Assembly: GCF_947503465.1 (NCBI RefSeq) | Contig: NZ_CANNDN010000001.1 | Coordinates: 2,067,501-2,131,500 of the forward strand | DNA: 64,000 nucleotides | Source of the DNA: an uncultured Tateyamaria sp. | GTDB lineage: Bacteria > Pseudomonadota > Alphaproteobacteria > Rhodobacterales > Rhodobacteraceae | Direction: 5' to 3' | Shown here: positions 8,148 through 16,429 of the stretch, in pieces | Position numbering within the stretch: position 1 is the first letter of the stretch | How the letters are laid out: each line of letters begins with the position of its first letter | Notes under the pieces: generated by a model | The model's database searches: none | Seen by the model: the letters and a program-made list of their open reading frames with translations, nothing else | What the model was told of the DNA's origin: nothing | Made by a program: the position numbers and the translations under genes

Positions 8148-10763
8148 TTAGTGGATCACCGCATCATCCGGTCGTGGTCGGTTCGACGCGCTGATGCGAT
8201 CCCCAATGACCAATCCTTCGCTGCCGGCTGACACCTCGACGGTGTCACCGTCCTTGATGTCTCCGGCCAGCAGCATCTCGGCCAACGGGTTTTGCAGGGC
8301 CGATTGAATCACGCGCTTCAAGGGTCGCGCGCCAAACACAGGATCATACCCCTCGTCCGCCAGCCACGTCCGCGCGCCTTCATCCAGCGACAGTGTGATC
8401 TTCCGGGCGGCCAACCGCTTCAGCAAACGCGCCATCTGGATATCAACGATCCCGTCCATGTCATCACGGGCCAGCCGGTCAAAGATGATCGTTTCGTCCA
8501 GGCGGTTCAGGAACTCGGGCCGGAAATGGGCCCGCACCGCATCCATCACGTCGCGCCGCGCCTGGCTGGCATCCGCCCCGTCGGGCAACTGGCTCAGCGC
8601 CTGCGCACCCAGGTTCGACGTCAGGATGATCAGCGTCTGCTTGAAGTCGACGGTACGGCCCTGACCATCGGTCAGCACCCCGTCATCCAGAACCTGAAGC
8701 AGCACGTTGAACACATCCGGGTGCGCCTTCTCGACTTCATCAAACAGGACAACCTGGTATGGACGCCGCCGCACGGCTTCGGTCAGCACGCCGCCCTCGT
8801 CATACCCGACATAACCCGGCGGGGCCCCGATCAGCCGCGCCACGGCATGCTTCTCCATGAATTCCGACATGTCGACGCGAACCATCGCGCTGTCATCGTC
8901 GAACAGGAACTCGGCCACCGCCTTGGTCAACTCGGTCTTGCCGACACCGGTGGGCCCAAGAAAAAGGAACGATCCAAGCGGTCGGTTCTCGTCATTCAGG
9001 CCCGCCCGCGCCCGGCGCACGGCGTTTGCAACAGCACGCACAGCGTTGTCTTGGCCGATCACCCGGTTGTGCAACTGCTCTTCCATGCGCAACAGTTTCT
9101 CGCGCTCACCTTCCAGCATCTTGGACGTGGGGATACCGGTCCACCGCTCGACAACGCTGGCGATCTGCTCGGGGCGGACAGCCTCGGCCACCATCGCATC
9201 CGTCTCGGCACCTTCGGCTTCGGCCAGCTTGCGCTCAAGATCGGGGATCACGCCATAGGACAGCTCGCCCGCCTTGCCGAGGTTGCCCTCGCGCTTGGCG
9301 ATATCCAGCGCGGCCCGCGCGTGGTCCAACTGTTCTTTCAGGTCGCGCGCCGACGCCAGCTTGTCCCGCTCGCCCTGCCACTGCGCCGTCATCTCTGCGC
9401 TGCGGTCAGCCAGGTCCGCCAGATCCTTCTCAAGTGTCTCCAACCGGTCCTTCGACGCCTGATCATCTTCCAGGCGCAGCGCCTCCACCTCGATCTGCAT
9501 TTGCAGGATCTGACGGTCAAGCGCATCCAGTTCCTCGGGCTTGGAATCCACCTCCATCCGCAACCGGCTTGCGGCCTCGTCCACAAGGTCGATGGCTTTG
9601 TCCGGCAGGAAACGATCCGTGATATAGCGATGCGACAGGGTCGCGGCGGTCACAAGCGCGCTGTCCGAGATCCGTACACCATGGTGCAGTTCGTACTTTT
9701 CCTTGATCCCCCGCAGGATGCTGATCGTGTCCTCGACCGTCGGCTCGACAATCATCACGGGCTGAAACCGGCGGGCCAGTGCCGCGTCTTTCTCTACATA
9801 TTTGCGGTACTCATCCAGGGTCGTCGCGCCGACACAGTGCAACTCACCCCGTGCAAGCGCCGGCTTGATCAGGTTCGCCGCATCCATGGCACCGTCCGAT
9901 TTGCCCGCGCCCACCAGCGTGTGCATCTCGTCAATGAACAGGATGATCTCGCCCGCGGCCTCCGTGACCTCGGTCAACACAGCCTTCAGCCGTTCCTCGA
10001 ACTCACCACGATACTTCGCACCCGCAATCAACGCGCCCATGTCCAAGGCCAGGAGACGCTTGTTGCGCAACGACTCGGGCACGTCACCATTCACGATGCG
10101 CAGCGCCAATCCCTCGGCAATGGCGGTCTTGCCCACTCCCGGCTCACCAATCAGCACAGGATTGTTCTTGGTCCGGCGGCTCAGCACCTGCATGGCGCGG
10201 CGTATTTCCTCGTCCCGGCCAATGATGGGGTCGATCTTGCCCGCCTCGGCCCGCTCGGTCAGGTCCATGGCGTATTTCTTTAGCGCGTCATAGCCTTCCT
10301 CGGCACTCGCACTGTCAGCCGTACGGCCCTTCCGAATATCGTTGATGGCCGAATTCAGCGCCTGCGGGTTCACCTTGCCCGCGGCCAGCGCATCCTTGGC
10401 CCCGGACTTCACCATACCCAGCGCCATCAGCACCCGTTCGACCGGGACAAAGCTGTCACCCGCCTTCTTGGCCAGCGCCTCGGCCTCGGCCAGCACCTTG
10501 GCGGTTGCGTTGTCCAGATACACCTGCGCGGCGTCACCCGTCACCTTTGGCATCTTGGCCAGCACCTGGTCCACATGGGTCAGCACACGCGCCGGATCGC
10601 CACCCGCACGCGTGATCAGGTTGGATGCGAGGCCCTGCTCGTCATCCATCAACGCTTTCAGCACATGTTCGGGGGCAAGCCGCTGGTGACTGTCGCGGGT
10701 TGCAATGGTCTGCGCCGCCTGAACAAAGCCGCGCGACCGCTCCGTGAACTTCGACAAGTCCAT
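8148..10763 (-). CDS. clpB: ATP-dependent chaperone ClpB
   Basis: ClpB is the cytosolic Hsp100 disaggregase that works with DnaK to rescue aggregated proteins after heat stress. The 871-residue length is normal. The N domain (1-150) is followed by AAA+ module 1 with Walker [10 protein letters not shown] near residue 207, the long coiled-coil middle domain (about 410-530) and AAA+ module 2 with Walker [10 protein letters not shown] near residue 602. The start is supported by GGAGAG 8 bases before the ATG. A sigma-32-like promoter lies upstream. Confidence 0.98.
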   Translation of the reverse strand: MDLSKFTERSRGFVQAAQTIATRDSHQRLAPEHVLKALMDDEQGLASNLITRAGGDPARVLTHVDQVLAKMPKVTGDAAQVYLDNATAKVLAEAEALAKKAGDSFVPVERVLMALGMVKSGAKDALAAGKVNPQALNSAINDIRKGRTADSASAEEGYDALKKYAMDLTERAEAGKIDPIIGRDEEIRRAMQVLSRRTKNNPVLIGEPGVGKTAIAEGLALRIVNGDVPESLRNKRLLALDMGALIAGAKYRGEFEERLKAVLTEVTEAAGEIILFIDEMHTLVGAGKSDGAMDAANLIKPALARGELHCVGATTLDEYRKYVEKDAALARRFQPVMIVEPTVEDTISILRGIKEKYELHHGVRISDSALVTAATLSHRYITDRFLPDKAIDLVDEAASRLRMEVDSKPEELDALDRQILQMQIEVEALRLEDDQASKDRLETLEKDLADLADRSAEMTAQWQGERDKLASARDLKEQLDHARAALDIAKREGNLGKAGELSYGVIPDLERKLAEAEGAETDAMVAEAVRPEQIASVVERWTGIPTSKMLEGEREKLLRMEEQLHNRVIGQDNAVRAVANAVRRARAGLNDENRPLGSFLFLGPTGVGKTELTKAVAEFLFDDDSAMVRVDMSEFMEKHAVARLIGAPPGYVGYDEGGVLTEAVRRRPYQVVLFDEVEKAHPDVFNVLLQVLDDGVLTDGQGRTVDFKQTLIILTSNLGAQALSQLPDGADASQARRDVMDAVRAHFRPEFLNRLDETIIFDRLARDDMDGIVDIQMARLLKRLAARKITLSLDEGARTWLADEGYDPVFGARPLKRVIQSALQNPLAEMLLAGDIKDGDTVEVSAGSEGLVIGDRISASNRPRPDDAVIH

Positions 10764-11196
10764 GGGTCATCTCTCCTTTTTCAGCGCCCATATCGAACCG
10801 CGCCCTCCCAGAGGCACACGGCCCCGCGGGCCTATGACCAAAAGATGGGGAAAGCCGTGGCGTTGCACAAGTGCCACAGGGCAATTTCGGACGGCATTTT
10901 TGAACACCCCCGAGGGTGATTTTTGCCTGGGACAGATCACGTCAAACCTTCACCTTTGCTCCCTGTTCGCGGAAATTTCGGCAAAACCTTGCCGATTCAA
11001 CGGCTTAGACACAGGGGCACCTTCCATACGCATCCGTTAAGAAAAAGTTAATGATTTCAGAATCTTGGGCGAAATCAGCCGCTTATTGCAACACAAACCG
11101 CACGACGCTGTGATTCACCGTGACAGGATCTCCCCCTTATCGCCGGGAACAAATGACCCATGTTGAGTGTTACCAGAGCAGAACCACAAAATGTAG
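10764..11196. other. Intergenic region between clpB and a small plus-strand gene
   Basis: This 430-base divergent region holds the heat-shock-type promoter for clpB near its left side. The rest (about 10900-11196) is moderately A/T-rich and shows no recognisable RNA gene, repeat or coding sequence. It probably carries the promoter of the small plus-strand gene, but no clear -35/-10 pair was assigned. Confidence 0.6.
10843..10871 (-). promoter_or_regulatory. Candidate sigma-32 (RpoH) promoter of clpB
   Basis: On the minus strand CTTGTG (10866-10871) is followed after 15 bases by CCCCATCT (10843-10850). This matches the heat-shock consensus CTTGAA-N13-17-CCCCATNT, about 80 bases upstream of the clpB start. 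ClpB is a classic RpoH target, so position and motif agree. Confidence 0.7.
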
Positions 11197-11205
11197 GTGA
11201 CCAAA

Positions 11206-11517
11206 ATGCAGACTGTTCCGTTGCAACTGGGCGATGTGATCTACAACGCCGCCACACAGTCTTTCGAAGCGCTCGTAACCGTGCACGACACGGCCGGAGC
11301 CCGCAGCTATGCGTGCGCCATCGACGCGCCCATCACAATGGAGTTCGAGGACGCCGCCAAAGGCCTCGCGACGCAGGCGATGCGCAGACACACCCATGGG
11401 CGGTCAGACGCAGTGCACATGCCCGCCGCCATAGCGCCCCGCCGCCCCAACAGGCTGCCCGGTCTGCGCCGCATGACCATCGACAAATTCGCGATCCTGC
11501 GCCCCCGCGCAGCCTGA
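11206..11517 (+). CDS. Small conserved-looking hypothetical protein
   Basis: The frame encodes a 103-residue protein with a beta-rich N-terminal half (about 1-60) and a basic, arginine- and proline-rich C-terminal tail. No signal peptide, membrane helix or known motif was seen. The ATG at 11206 is preferred because an AGGTGA-like site lies 5 bases upstream; an in-frame GTG at 11197 would overlap that site. A strong terminator follows at 11633, which supports a real transcript. The function is unknown. Confidence 0.6.
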   Translation: MQTVPLQLGDVIYNAATQSFEALVTVHDTAGARSYACAIDAPITMEFEDAAKGLATQAMRRHTHGRSDAVHMPAAIAPRRPNRLPGLRRMTIDKFAILRPRAA

Positions 11518-11632
11518 TTTCCCTCTTCTCGCACGCCATTTGGGCCTCATGCGCATTTCTGTCCCCGCACGAGCGTCCGGGCCGCGAGAACACACAGAGA
11601 CAGGTGCCTGCCTGCTAAGTCTCTGAAACCTG

Positions 11633-11666
11633 GCCCGGGTGCATCTTGCATCCGGGCTTTTTTTTC
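11633..11666 (+). terminator. Rho-independent terminator upstream of pyrF
   Basis: GCCCGGGTGCA and TGCATCCGGGC (11633-11657) pair with one mismatch around a short loop and are followed by eight Ts. It ends the small gene at 11206 before pyrF starts. Confidence 0.88.
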
Positions 11667-11713
11667 GCGCGCCCCTGCCCTACACCCGCCAAAACACACC
11701 GGGGGACACACAG

Positions 11714-12430
11714 ATGGCAGATGACAGGTTGATCGTGGCAATGGACGTGCCCAACGCTGTGGCGGGTCTGGACCTCGTGGACCGGTTGGGCGACAGCGTC
11801 AGCTTTTACAAGATCGGTCTGGGGATGCTGACCGGCGGCGGTCTGGGCCTTGCCAACGAACTCAAGCAGGAACACGGCAAGCGTATCTTCCTCGACATGA
11901 AACTCTTCGACATCGGCGCCACGGTCGAGGCGGCGGTGCGCGGTCTTGCGCAGTTTGACCTGGATTTCCTGACCGTCCATGGCGACCCCCACGTGGTGCG
12001 CGCCGCCAAGGAAGGGGCCGCTGGCAGCAACCTGAAAATCCTCGCGGTCACCATCCTGACCTCACTGGACCGCGATGACCTTGACGCCAGCCTGATCCAG
12101 CCGGGCGATATTGCCGACCTCGTCGCCGAACGGGCAGGCCGGGCTTTTGATGCGGGGGCCGATGGTGTCATCGCCTCCCCGAACGAAGCAGCGCGTATTC
12201 GCGCCCTGCCCGAAGCTGATGGTCGGCTGATCGTGACCCCGGGCGTGCGTCCGGCCGGGGCCGAAATGGGCGACCAAAAGCGGGTCGCAACCCCCGCCAA
12301 TGCCATAGCCAACGGCGTTGATCACATCGTGGTTGGCCGCCCAATCTGGAAATCCCCCAATCCAAAGGCCGCCGCCGAAGCAATCGTTGCAGAGATGCTC
12401 AGCCCACAGGCACACTCACCAAACCACTGA
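11714..12430 (+). CDS. pyrF: Orotidine 5'-phosphate decarboxylase
   Basis: PyrF catalyses the last step of de novo UMP synthesis, decarboxylating OMP in the cytosol. The 238-residue TIM-barrel protein shows the family-defining catalytic segment FLDMKLFDIGATV (Asp-Lys-Asp tetrad), VTILTS, and the phosphate-binding TPGVRP and VVGRPI loops near the C-terminus. The ATG at 11714 begins a normal N-terminus; the frame extends upstream into the terminator hairpin, which is not credible. It appears to be transcribed alone. Confidence 0.97.
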   Translation: MADDRLIVAMDVPNAVAGLDLVDRLGDSVSFYKIGLGMLTGGGLGLANELKQEHGKRIFLDMKLFDIGATVEAAVRGLAQFDLDFLTVHGDPHVVRAAKEGAAGSNLKILAVTILTSLDRDDLDASLIQPGDIADLVAERAGRAFDAGADGVIASPNEAARIRALPEADGRLIVTPGVRPAGAEMGDQKRVATPANAIANGVDHIVVGRPIWKSPNPKAAAEAIVAEMLSPQAHSPNH

Positions 12431-12539
12431 TCTCAGACGGCTTTTCAGACTTTTCCACTGGTCTACACGGCCCTGTGGATCAATAGGTTGTGCCATTTCA
12501 GCAACGCACCACAGGATATTGGAGGGTCAGGAATTCCGG

Positions 12540-12652
12540 ACTCGGTAAACTCCCGCGCAGGTGGTACGCTTAGGTATAGGTGATACTCCCCGACGGACCG
12601 GCTCTTCCTGAGGTTCGTCACCTCCCCCCGCAACTCGCGGGGGGCTTTATGT
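12540..12652 (+). ncRNA. Possible small RNA ending in a strong hairpin
   Basis: The gap between pyrF and the convergent NUDIX gene holds no coding sequence. It ends in a GC-rich hairpin, CCCCCCGC-AACTC-GCGGGGGG (about 12624-12644), followed by CTTTAT. The hairpin is about 190 bases after pyrF, so it may terminate a read-through transcript or a separate small RNA that starts near 12540. The sequence was compared by eye with SRP RNA, 6S RNA and tmRNA hallmarks and none fits. This is a low-confidence call based on the hairpin alone. Confidence 0.25.
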
Positions 12653-13092
12653 CAGGGCCTCTCAAACGCTGCAGACCCCACGCCAGCAAGATAATCGCGC
12701 AGCCGCGGCTTGAACTGGGGCACCACCCGGTCATGGTCCAGAAACGCCTGAACCTCCATCAGATCCCAGGCTTGCCCCTCATCTCCCAACACGATCTCGG
12801 CGCTGCGGTCGGACGGGACATGCGCCGCAAAGAACCACGATATCTCACCGCTTGACGTTCCGTAATCACGACCCCACCGCACCACGGCCGGATCAAGGAT
12901 CAGCGACAACTCCTCGCGCGTTTCGCGCAGCGCGCATTCCAGCGGGGTCTCGTCCGCCTCGTGCCCACCGCCGGGCAGATCCCAGTAATTCGCCCAAAGC
13001 AGCCCGGGCGTGTCATCGCGCAGCAATGTCGCCAGACGATCCCCGACAAACAGGGCCAGTTTTGCGCCGATCAGTCGTCCGGCCATGTTCAT
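12652..13092 (-). CDS. NUDIX hydrolase
   Basis: NUDIX enzymes hydrolyse nucleoside diphosphates linked to another group, often to sanitise nucleotide pools. The 146-residue protein has a Nudix box GGHEADE-x7-RETREELSL, where the usual glycine near the end is serine. The substrate cannot be told from the sequence. Its neighbour on the other side, divergently oriented, is dinB, and a pool-sanitising role would fit a mutagenesis context, but that is speculation. Two ATGs (13092 and 13086) are possible starts. Confidence 0.88.
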   Translation of the reverse strand: MNMAGRLIGAKLALFVGDRLATLLRDDTPGLLWANYWDLPGGGHEADETPLECALRETREELSLILDPAVVRWGRDYGTSSGEISWFFAAHVPSDRSAEIVLGDEGQAWDLMEVQAFLDHDRVVPQFKPRLRDYLAGVGSAAFERP

Positions 13093-13140
13093 CGCCCCGC
13101 TGCTTTGCTACACACGGATCACTAGCCACAAAGCCGACCC

Positions 13141-14394
13141 ATGCCCAGCCTTTGCCGCGACTGTCTCACCACTTTTGATGCGGGCACCCGCTGCCCGTCC
13201 TGCGGTGCGCCGCGCGTGGTCAGTCACCCCGAACTTTTTGACCTTTGCATCGCACATATGGACTGCGATGCGTTCTATGCATCGGTGGAAAAGCGCGACG
13301 ACCCCGGCCTCGATGGCAAACCGGTGATCATCGGCGGCGGGCGGCGCGGTGTGGTGTCGACCGCCTGCTATGTGGCGCGCATCCGCGGCGTGCGGTCTGC
13401 CATGCCGATGTTCCAGGCGCTGAAACTCTGCCCCGAGGCGGTCGTGATCAAACCAAGGATGGAGGCATATGCCGAGGCCTCCCGCGCCATCCGCGCCATG
13501 ATGGAGGACCTGACCCCCGCCATCGAACCCCTGTCACTGGACGAGGCATTCCTGGACCTGACCGGCACCGCGCGCCTGCACGGCGCACCGCCCGCCGTGA
13601 TGCTGGCCGGGCTGATCAAGCGGATGCGGGACGAATTGGGGCTGACCGGGTCCATCGGCCTCAGCCACAACAAGTTTCTTGCGAAAGTCGCGTCCGACCT
13701 GGAAAAGCCGCACGGGTTTTCGATCATTGGTGCCGCCGAAACCGGCGACTTCCTGCGGGACAAACCTGTGCGCCTGATCTGGGGCATCGGCCCCGCCGCA
13801 CAGGCCTCTCTGGACAAGGCGGGCATTCGCACCTTTGCGGATCTCCTGCGCTGGGACCAGACCGACCTGATCGCGCGCTTCGGCTCCATGGGCGACCGGC
13901 TCTGGCATCTGGCGCGGGGGCAGGACAAGCGCCGCGTGACCCGCAACGCCCCGATGAAGTCGATCAGCAACGAAACCACCTTTGGCGAGGATACGAACGA
14001 CCCCGATATTCTGGACGGCCACCTCTGGCGTATGGCGGACAAGGTCGCCAGCCGGGCCAAGGCCAAGGGCATCGCGGGCCGCGTCGTAACCCTGAAACTC
14101 AAGCGGCACGACCATTCCTCGCTCACACGCCGCGTGTCCCTGCGCGATCCGGCGCAACTGGCCGACACGATCTACCGCACTGCGCGCGGGCTGTTCGACC
14201 AGGTGGGCGACGAAGGGCCATACAGGCTTCTGGGCTGCGGCATCTCGGACCTGGTGGATGCGGGCAGCGTCCAGGCTTCGGGCGACCTGCTGGACCCTGG
14301 CGCCCGCAAACGGGGCGAGGCCGAACGCGCCGCCGACGCCATCCGCGACCGGTTCGGCCCGGACGCCATCGTCAAGGGGCGCGCGCTGCGCTGA
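13141..14394 (+). CDS. dinB: DNA polymerase IV with N-terminal zinc-ribbon-like extension
   Basis: This Y-family translesion polymerase has 417 residues. The palm motif HMDCDAFYASVE (about residues 39-50), the SLDEAFLDLT segment with the second catalytic acidic pair, and the helix-hairpin-helix GIGPAAQASLDKAGI are all present, followed by the little-finger domain. The first 30 residues precede the usual DinB start and hold two Cys-x2-Cys pairs (CRDC and CPSC) that could bind zinc. No canonical LexA box was recognised upstream. Confidence 0.95.
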   Translation: MPSLCRDCLTTFDAGTRCPSCGAPRVVSHPELFDLCIAHMDCDAFYASVEKRDDPGLDGKPVIIGGGRRGVVSTACYVARIRGVRSAMPMFQALKLCPEAVVIKPRMEAYAEASRAIRAMMEDLTPAIEPLSLDEAFLDLTGTARLHGAPPAVMLAGLIKRMRDELGLTGSIGLSHNKFLAKVASDLEKPHGFSIIGAAETGDFLRDKPVRLIWGIGPAAQASLDKAGIRTFADLLRWDQTDLIARFGSMGDRLWHLARGQDKRRVTRNAPMKSISNETTFGEDTNDPDILDGHLWRMADKVASRAKAKGIAGRVVTLKLKRHDHSSLTRRVSLRDPAQLADTIYRTARGLFDQVGDEGPYRLLGCGISDLVDAGSVQASGDLLDPGARKRGEAERAADAIRDRFGPDAIVKGRALR

Positions 14395-14397
14395 CGG

Positions 14398-15258
14398 CTA
14401 CTCGGCCGCCAGGGGCACGCGGCGCTGACCAATCGTCGAAATTTCGGCAACAACGGCACGCAACCGGTCGCGCATCGGCTCGAAATCGGCATGTGGCGTG
14501 ATGGTCCGCTCGTTCATGTAAAGGGACCGGTCAATCTCCACCTGGACGGCGTGCTGGTTGCGGGATGGCCGGCCATAGGCCTGCGTCACATAGGCCCCTG
14601 CAAAGGGGGCGTTCCGGGCAACCGTGAATCCGGCGGCGGCAAAGGCCGCTTCGACACTGTCGACAATCTCGCCCCCGGCGGCGGCACCAAAGCGGTCACC
14701 CAGCACCACATCGGGGCGCCTGCGCGCACCCTGGGCAATGCCGTCCATGGCTTCGTGCGGCATCGAATGGCAATCGATCAGCACCGCCAACCCGTGGGCC
14801 TGGTGGGCCCCGTCCAGCAGCTTCTGCAGCATCTGGTGATAGGGCCGCCAATACAGATCAATCCGCCGCTCCGCCTCGCGCATGGGTATTTTCCCGCGAT
14901 AGATCACGCGGCCATTGGCCACCACGCGCGGAATAACCCCCAAACCGCTGGCAATGCGCGGGTTGTGACCCTGACGCCGCACGCCTTCGATCAGGGCCGG
15001 ATCCAACTCGTCCGCGCTGCGGTTCAGATCGACAAAGGCCCGCGGCGCCCCGGCCTTGAGCAGCGGCGCACCATGCTGCGGACACATGTCGAACAGCTTG
15101 TCGACAAACGCATCCTCGGACGACCGGACCGTCTTTTCATCCAGCACCGTACGTCGCAAGAAGGACCACGGGTAATCGCGCCCGGAATGGGGCGACGCGA
15201 ACACGACACAGGACGTGCGGCGTTCCGGGTGCAGTACTTCGTATGCGACCTTGGGCAT
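14398..15258 (-). CDS. N-formylglutamate amidohydrolase family protein
   Basis: The enzyme family hydrolyses N-formylglutamate to formate and glutamate in the five-step histidine degradation route. The 286-residue protein has conserved family segments: ASPHSGRDYP near the N-terminus, LNRSADELDP, IDCHSMPH and VQVEIDRSLYM. No hut genes are nearby, so its substrate may be another N-formyl or N-acyl amino acid. The ATG at 15258 is chosen because GAGGAGG lies just upstream. It is convergent with dinB, with almost no gap. Confidence 0.9.
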   Translation of the reverse strand: MPKVAYEVLHPERRTSCVVFASPHSGRDYPWSFLRRTVLDEKTVRSSEDAFVDKLFDMCPQHGAPLLKAGAPRAFVDLNRSADELDPALIEGVRRQGHNPRIASGLGVIPRVVANGRVIYRGKIPMREAERRIDLYWRPYHQMLQKLLDGAHQAHGLAVLIDCHSMPHEAMDGIAQGARRRPDVVLGDRFGAAAGGEIVDSVEAAFAAAGFTVARNAPFAGAYVTQAYGRPSRNQHAVQVEIDRSLYMNERTITPHADFEPMRDRLRAVVAEISTIGQRRVPLAAE

Positions 15259-15407
15259 GGCCCCTCCTCTTGCCAGCAACATAGCCCGACCAGATGCAAA
15301 TCCAAAAGCCCTTGATCCTCTCTTCGACTCCTTTTATACGCCCCTCACCCGGCGCGGATTTCCGCGCCCGCTTTTATTGTGGGCAGGTGGTTCGGGCAGG
15401 TCAAAGT

Positions 15408-15482
15408 GGGCGATTAGCTCAGCGGTAGAGCACTTCGTTGACATCGAAGGGGTCACAAGTTCGATCCTTGTATCGCCCACCA
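15408..15482 (+). tRNA. tRNA-Val (anticodon GAC)
   Basis: A full cloverleaf is visible. The acceptor stem GGGCGAT pairs with ATCGCCC, the D-arm reads GCTCAGCGGTAGAGC, the anticodon stem-loop CTTCG-TTGACAT-CGAAG gives anticodon GAC, and the T-arm has GTTCGATCC. The CCA end is encoded (15480-15482). No integrase gene or partial tRNA copy was seen nearby, so the site does not appear to be occupied by an island. Confidence 0.97.
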
Positions 15483-15590
15483 CTCATTCCGCCAACCGGG
15501 GCAACCCGCACGGCACCTTACACCGGCACGTCAGATGCCAAAACGCAACCCGGCGCTGCTTCGCGCCATGAAACATGAGGAAGAAGCGCC

Positions 15591-15716
15591 ATGAAGGTTC
15601 GCAACTCGCTCCGTTCGCTGAAAAACCGGCACCGTGACTGCCGCGTCGTGCGTCGCAAGGGCCGTGTGTACGTCATCAACAAGACGCAGCGCCGGTTCAA
15701 AGCCCGCCAGGGCTGA
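15591..15716 (+). CDS. rpmJ: Ribosomal protein bL36 (zinc-independent form)
   Basis: The 41-residue, very basic product starts [17 protein letters not shown] and continues with [19 protein letters not shown], which is the bL36 family. It keeps only one cysteine of the Cys4-type zinc site, so it is the C-minus (zinc-free) paralogue type. A GAGGAAGAAGCGCC sequence before the ATG supplies the ribosome binding site. A terminator follows. Many bacteria keep C-minus paralogues under zinc control; no Zur box was identified here. Confidence 0.95.
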   Translation: MKVRNSLRSLKNRHRDCRVVRRKGRVYVINKTQRRFKARQG

Positions 15717-15740
15717 GGCCATAAGCGATATTATCTAGAA

Positions 15741-15769
15741 AAGCCGCTCCATCCGGGGCGGCTTTTTTC
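15741..15769 (+). terminator. Rho-independent terminator after rpmJ
   Basis: AAGCCGCTCC and GGGGCGGCTT form a stem with a short loop, followed by six Ts, 25 bases after the rpmJ stop. Confidence 0.85.
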
Positions 15770-15829
15770 GTTGAGGCGGTCGTCGTGCTGCGCCAGCCTC
15801 CGCTGCGTGAACACCAATGCAAAACCCGA

Positions 15830-15969
15830 GCCGTGCATTGCCAGACCGCGGGATGGCGATCCAACGCAAGTTCGACACACTTTATGGCAGCCAAACACAT
15901 CTTCGATCCGAGCGATGCACCCAGACCAACCAAATCGCCAGCCCGGGGGGCGGTCTGGCGATGCACGGC
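15830..15969. repeat. 140-bp element bounded by 20-bp inverted repeats
   Basis: The left end (15830-15849, GCCGTGCATTGCCAGACCGC) and the right end (15950-15969), read on opposite strands, match at 19 of 20 bases. The region between has no credible gene, though a related GATGCACCCAGACC motif recurs at about 15914-15927. The ends and size resemble a miniature inverted-repeat element or a large transcribed hairpin. No clear target-site duplication was found. Confidence 0.55.
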
Positions 15970-16005
15970 GCCTTCGGCTTGATTCCGTGCTATTCCATAA
16001 TTCAA

Positions 16006-16287
16006 ATGAGCCCGTCTATCGTGATCGCAGGGTATAGCCGCTTGTTTAGTGCCATGAAGCCAATCACAGTCCTATTTGACAGGCTTTTGATGGCCGAAGC
16101 TAAACTTGTGTCCCGAAACCCAATCATTGGTGCTGGATTTTTGCTGCTTTCCACAATTGTGATCGTGTTTTGGCTACCAGCTGAACTCTACAACTGGACC
16201 CACTTGACCATCGCGGTTTCGATCCCGTTGATGTTCGCACTGCAATCCGCCCACCTTTTGGCAATCTTTCGGCGCTTGAAGTTTTGA
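16006..16287 (+). CDS. Possible small membrane protein in a lower-GC patch
   Basis: A 93-residue frame encodes two strongly hydrophobic segments (roughly 47-63 and 71-90) and a basic end (IFRRLKF). No family was recognised. The start is uncertain: ATG at 16006 or 16054 would both keep the membrane part, and no strong ribosome binding site decides. The base composition is clearly less GC-rich than neighbouring genes, so it may be recently acquired or a gene remnant. It could also be non-coding. Confidence 0.35.
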   Translation: MSPSIVIAGYSRLFSAMKPITVLFDRLLMAEAKLVSRNPIIGAGFLLLSTIVIVFWLPAELYNWTHLTIAVSIPLMFALQSAHLLAIFRRLKF

Positions 16288-16322
16288 AGTAGAGGAAAGT
16301 GACCTCGTAGTCAGCGGGTAGG

Positions 16323-16353
16323 GCAGGCTTCAGCCCGCCACTTAGCAACGTAA
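16323..16353 (+). repeat. Hairpin downstream of the small membrane frame
   Basis: GCAGGCTT and AAGCCTGC are perfect 8-base inverted arms about 15 bases apart. No T run follows, so it is not a standard terminator. It may be part of the same non-coding patch or a remnant of a repeat. Confidence 0.35.
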
Positions 16354-16429
16354 GCCTGCGACATACGGCTGCCCGATACAGGATCAAACTTCAAAGCAGC
16401 GCCGCTGAATTTGGTCTACGGCCCCTGCC

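Noticed and set aside
8292-10283. Long plus-strand open frame (663 codons) opposite clpB
   Set aside because: It is the complement of a firmly identified ClpB gene. High GC produces long antisense frames, and its protein has no recognisable domain.
15408-15482. tRNA-Val as an integration site for a genomic island
   Set aside because: No integrase, no repeated tRNA 3' end and normal genes on both sides.
15697-16005. Minus-strand 102-codon frame over the inverted-repeat element
   Set aside because: It is built from the repeat arms and crosses the rpmJ terminator, so it is unlikely to be a gene.
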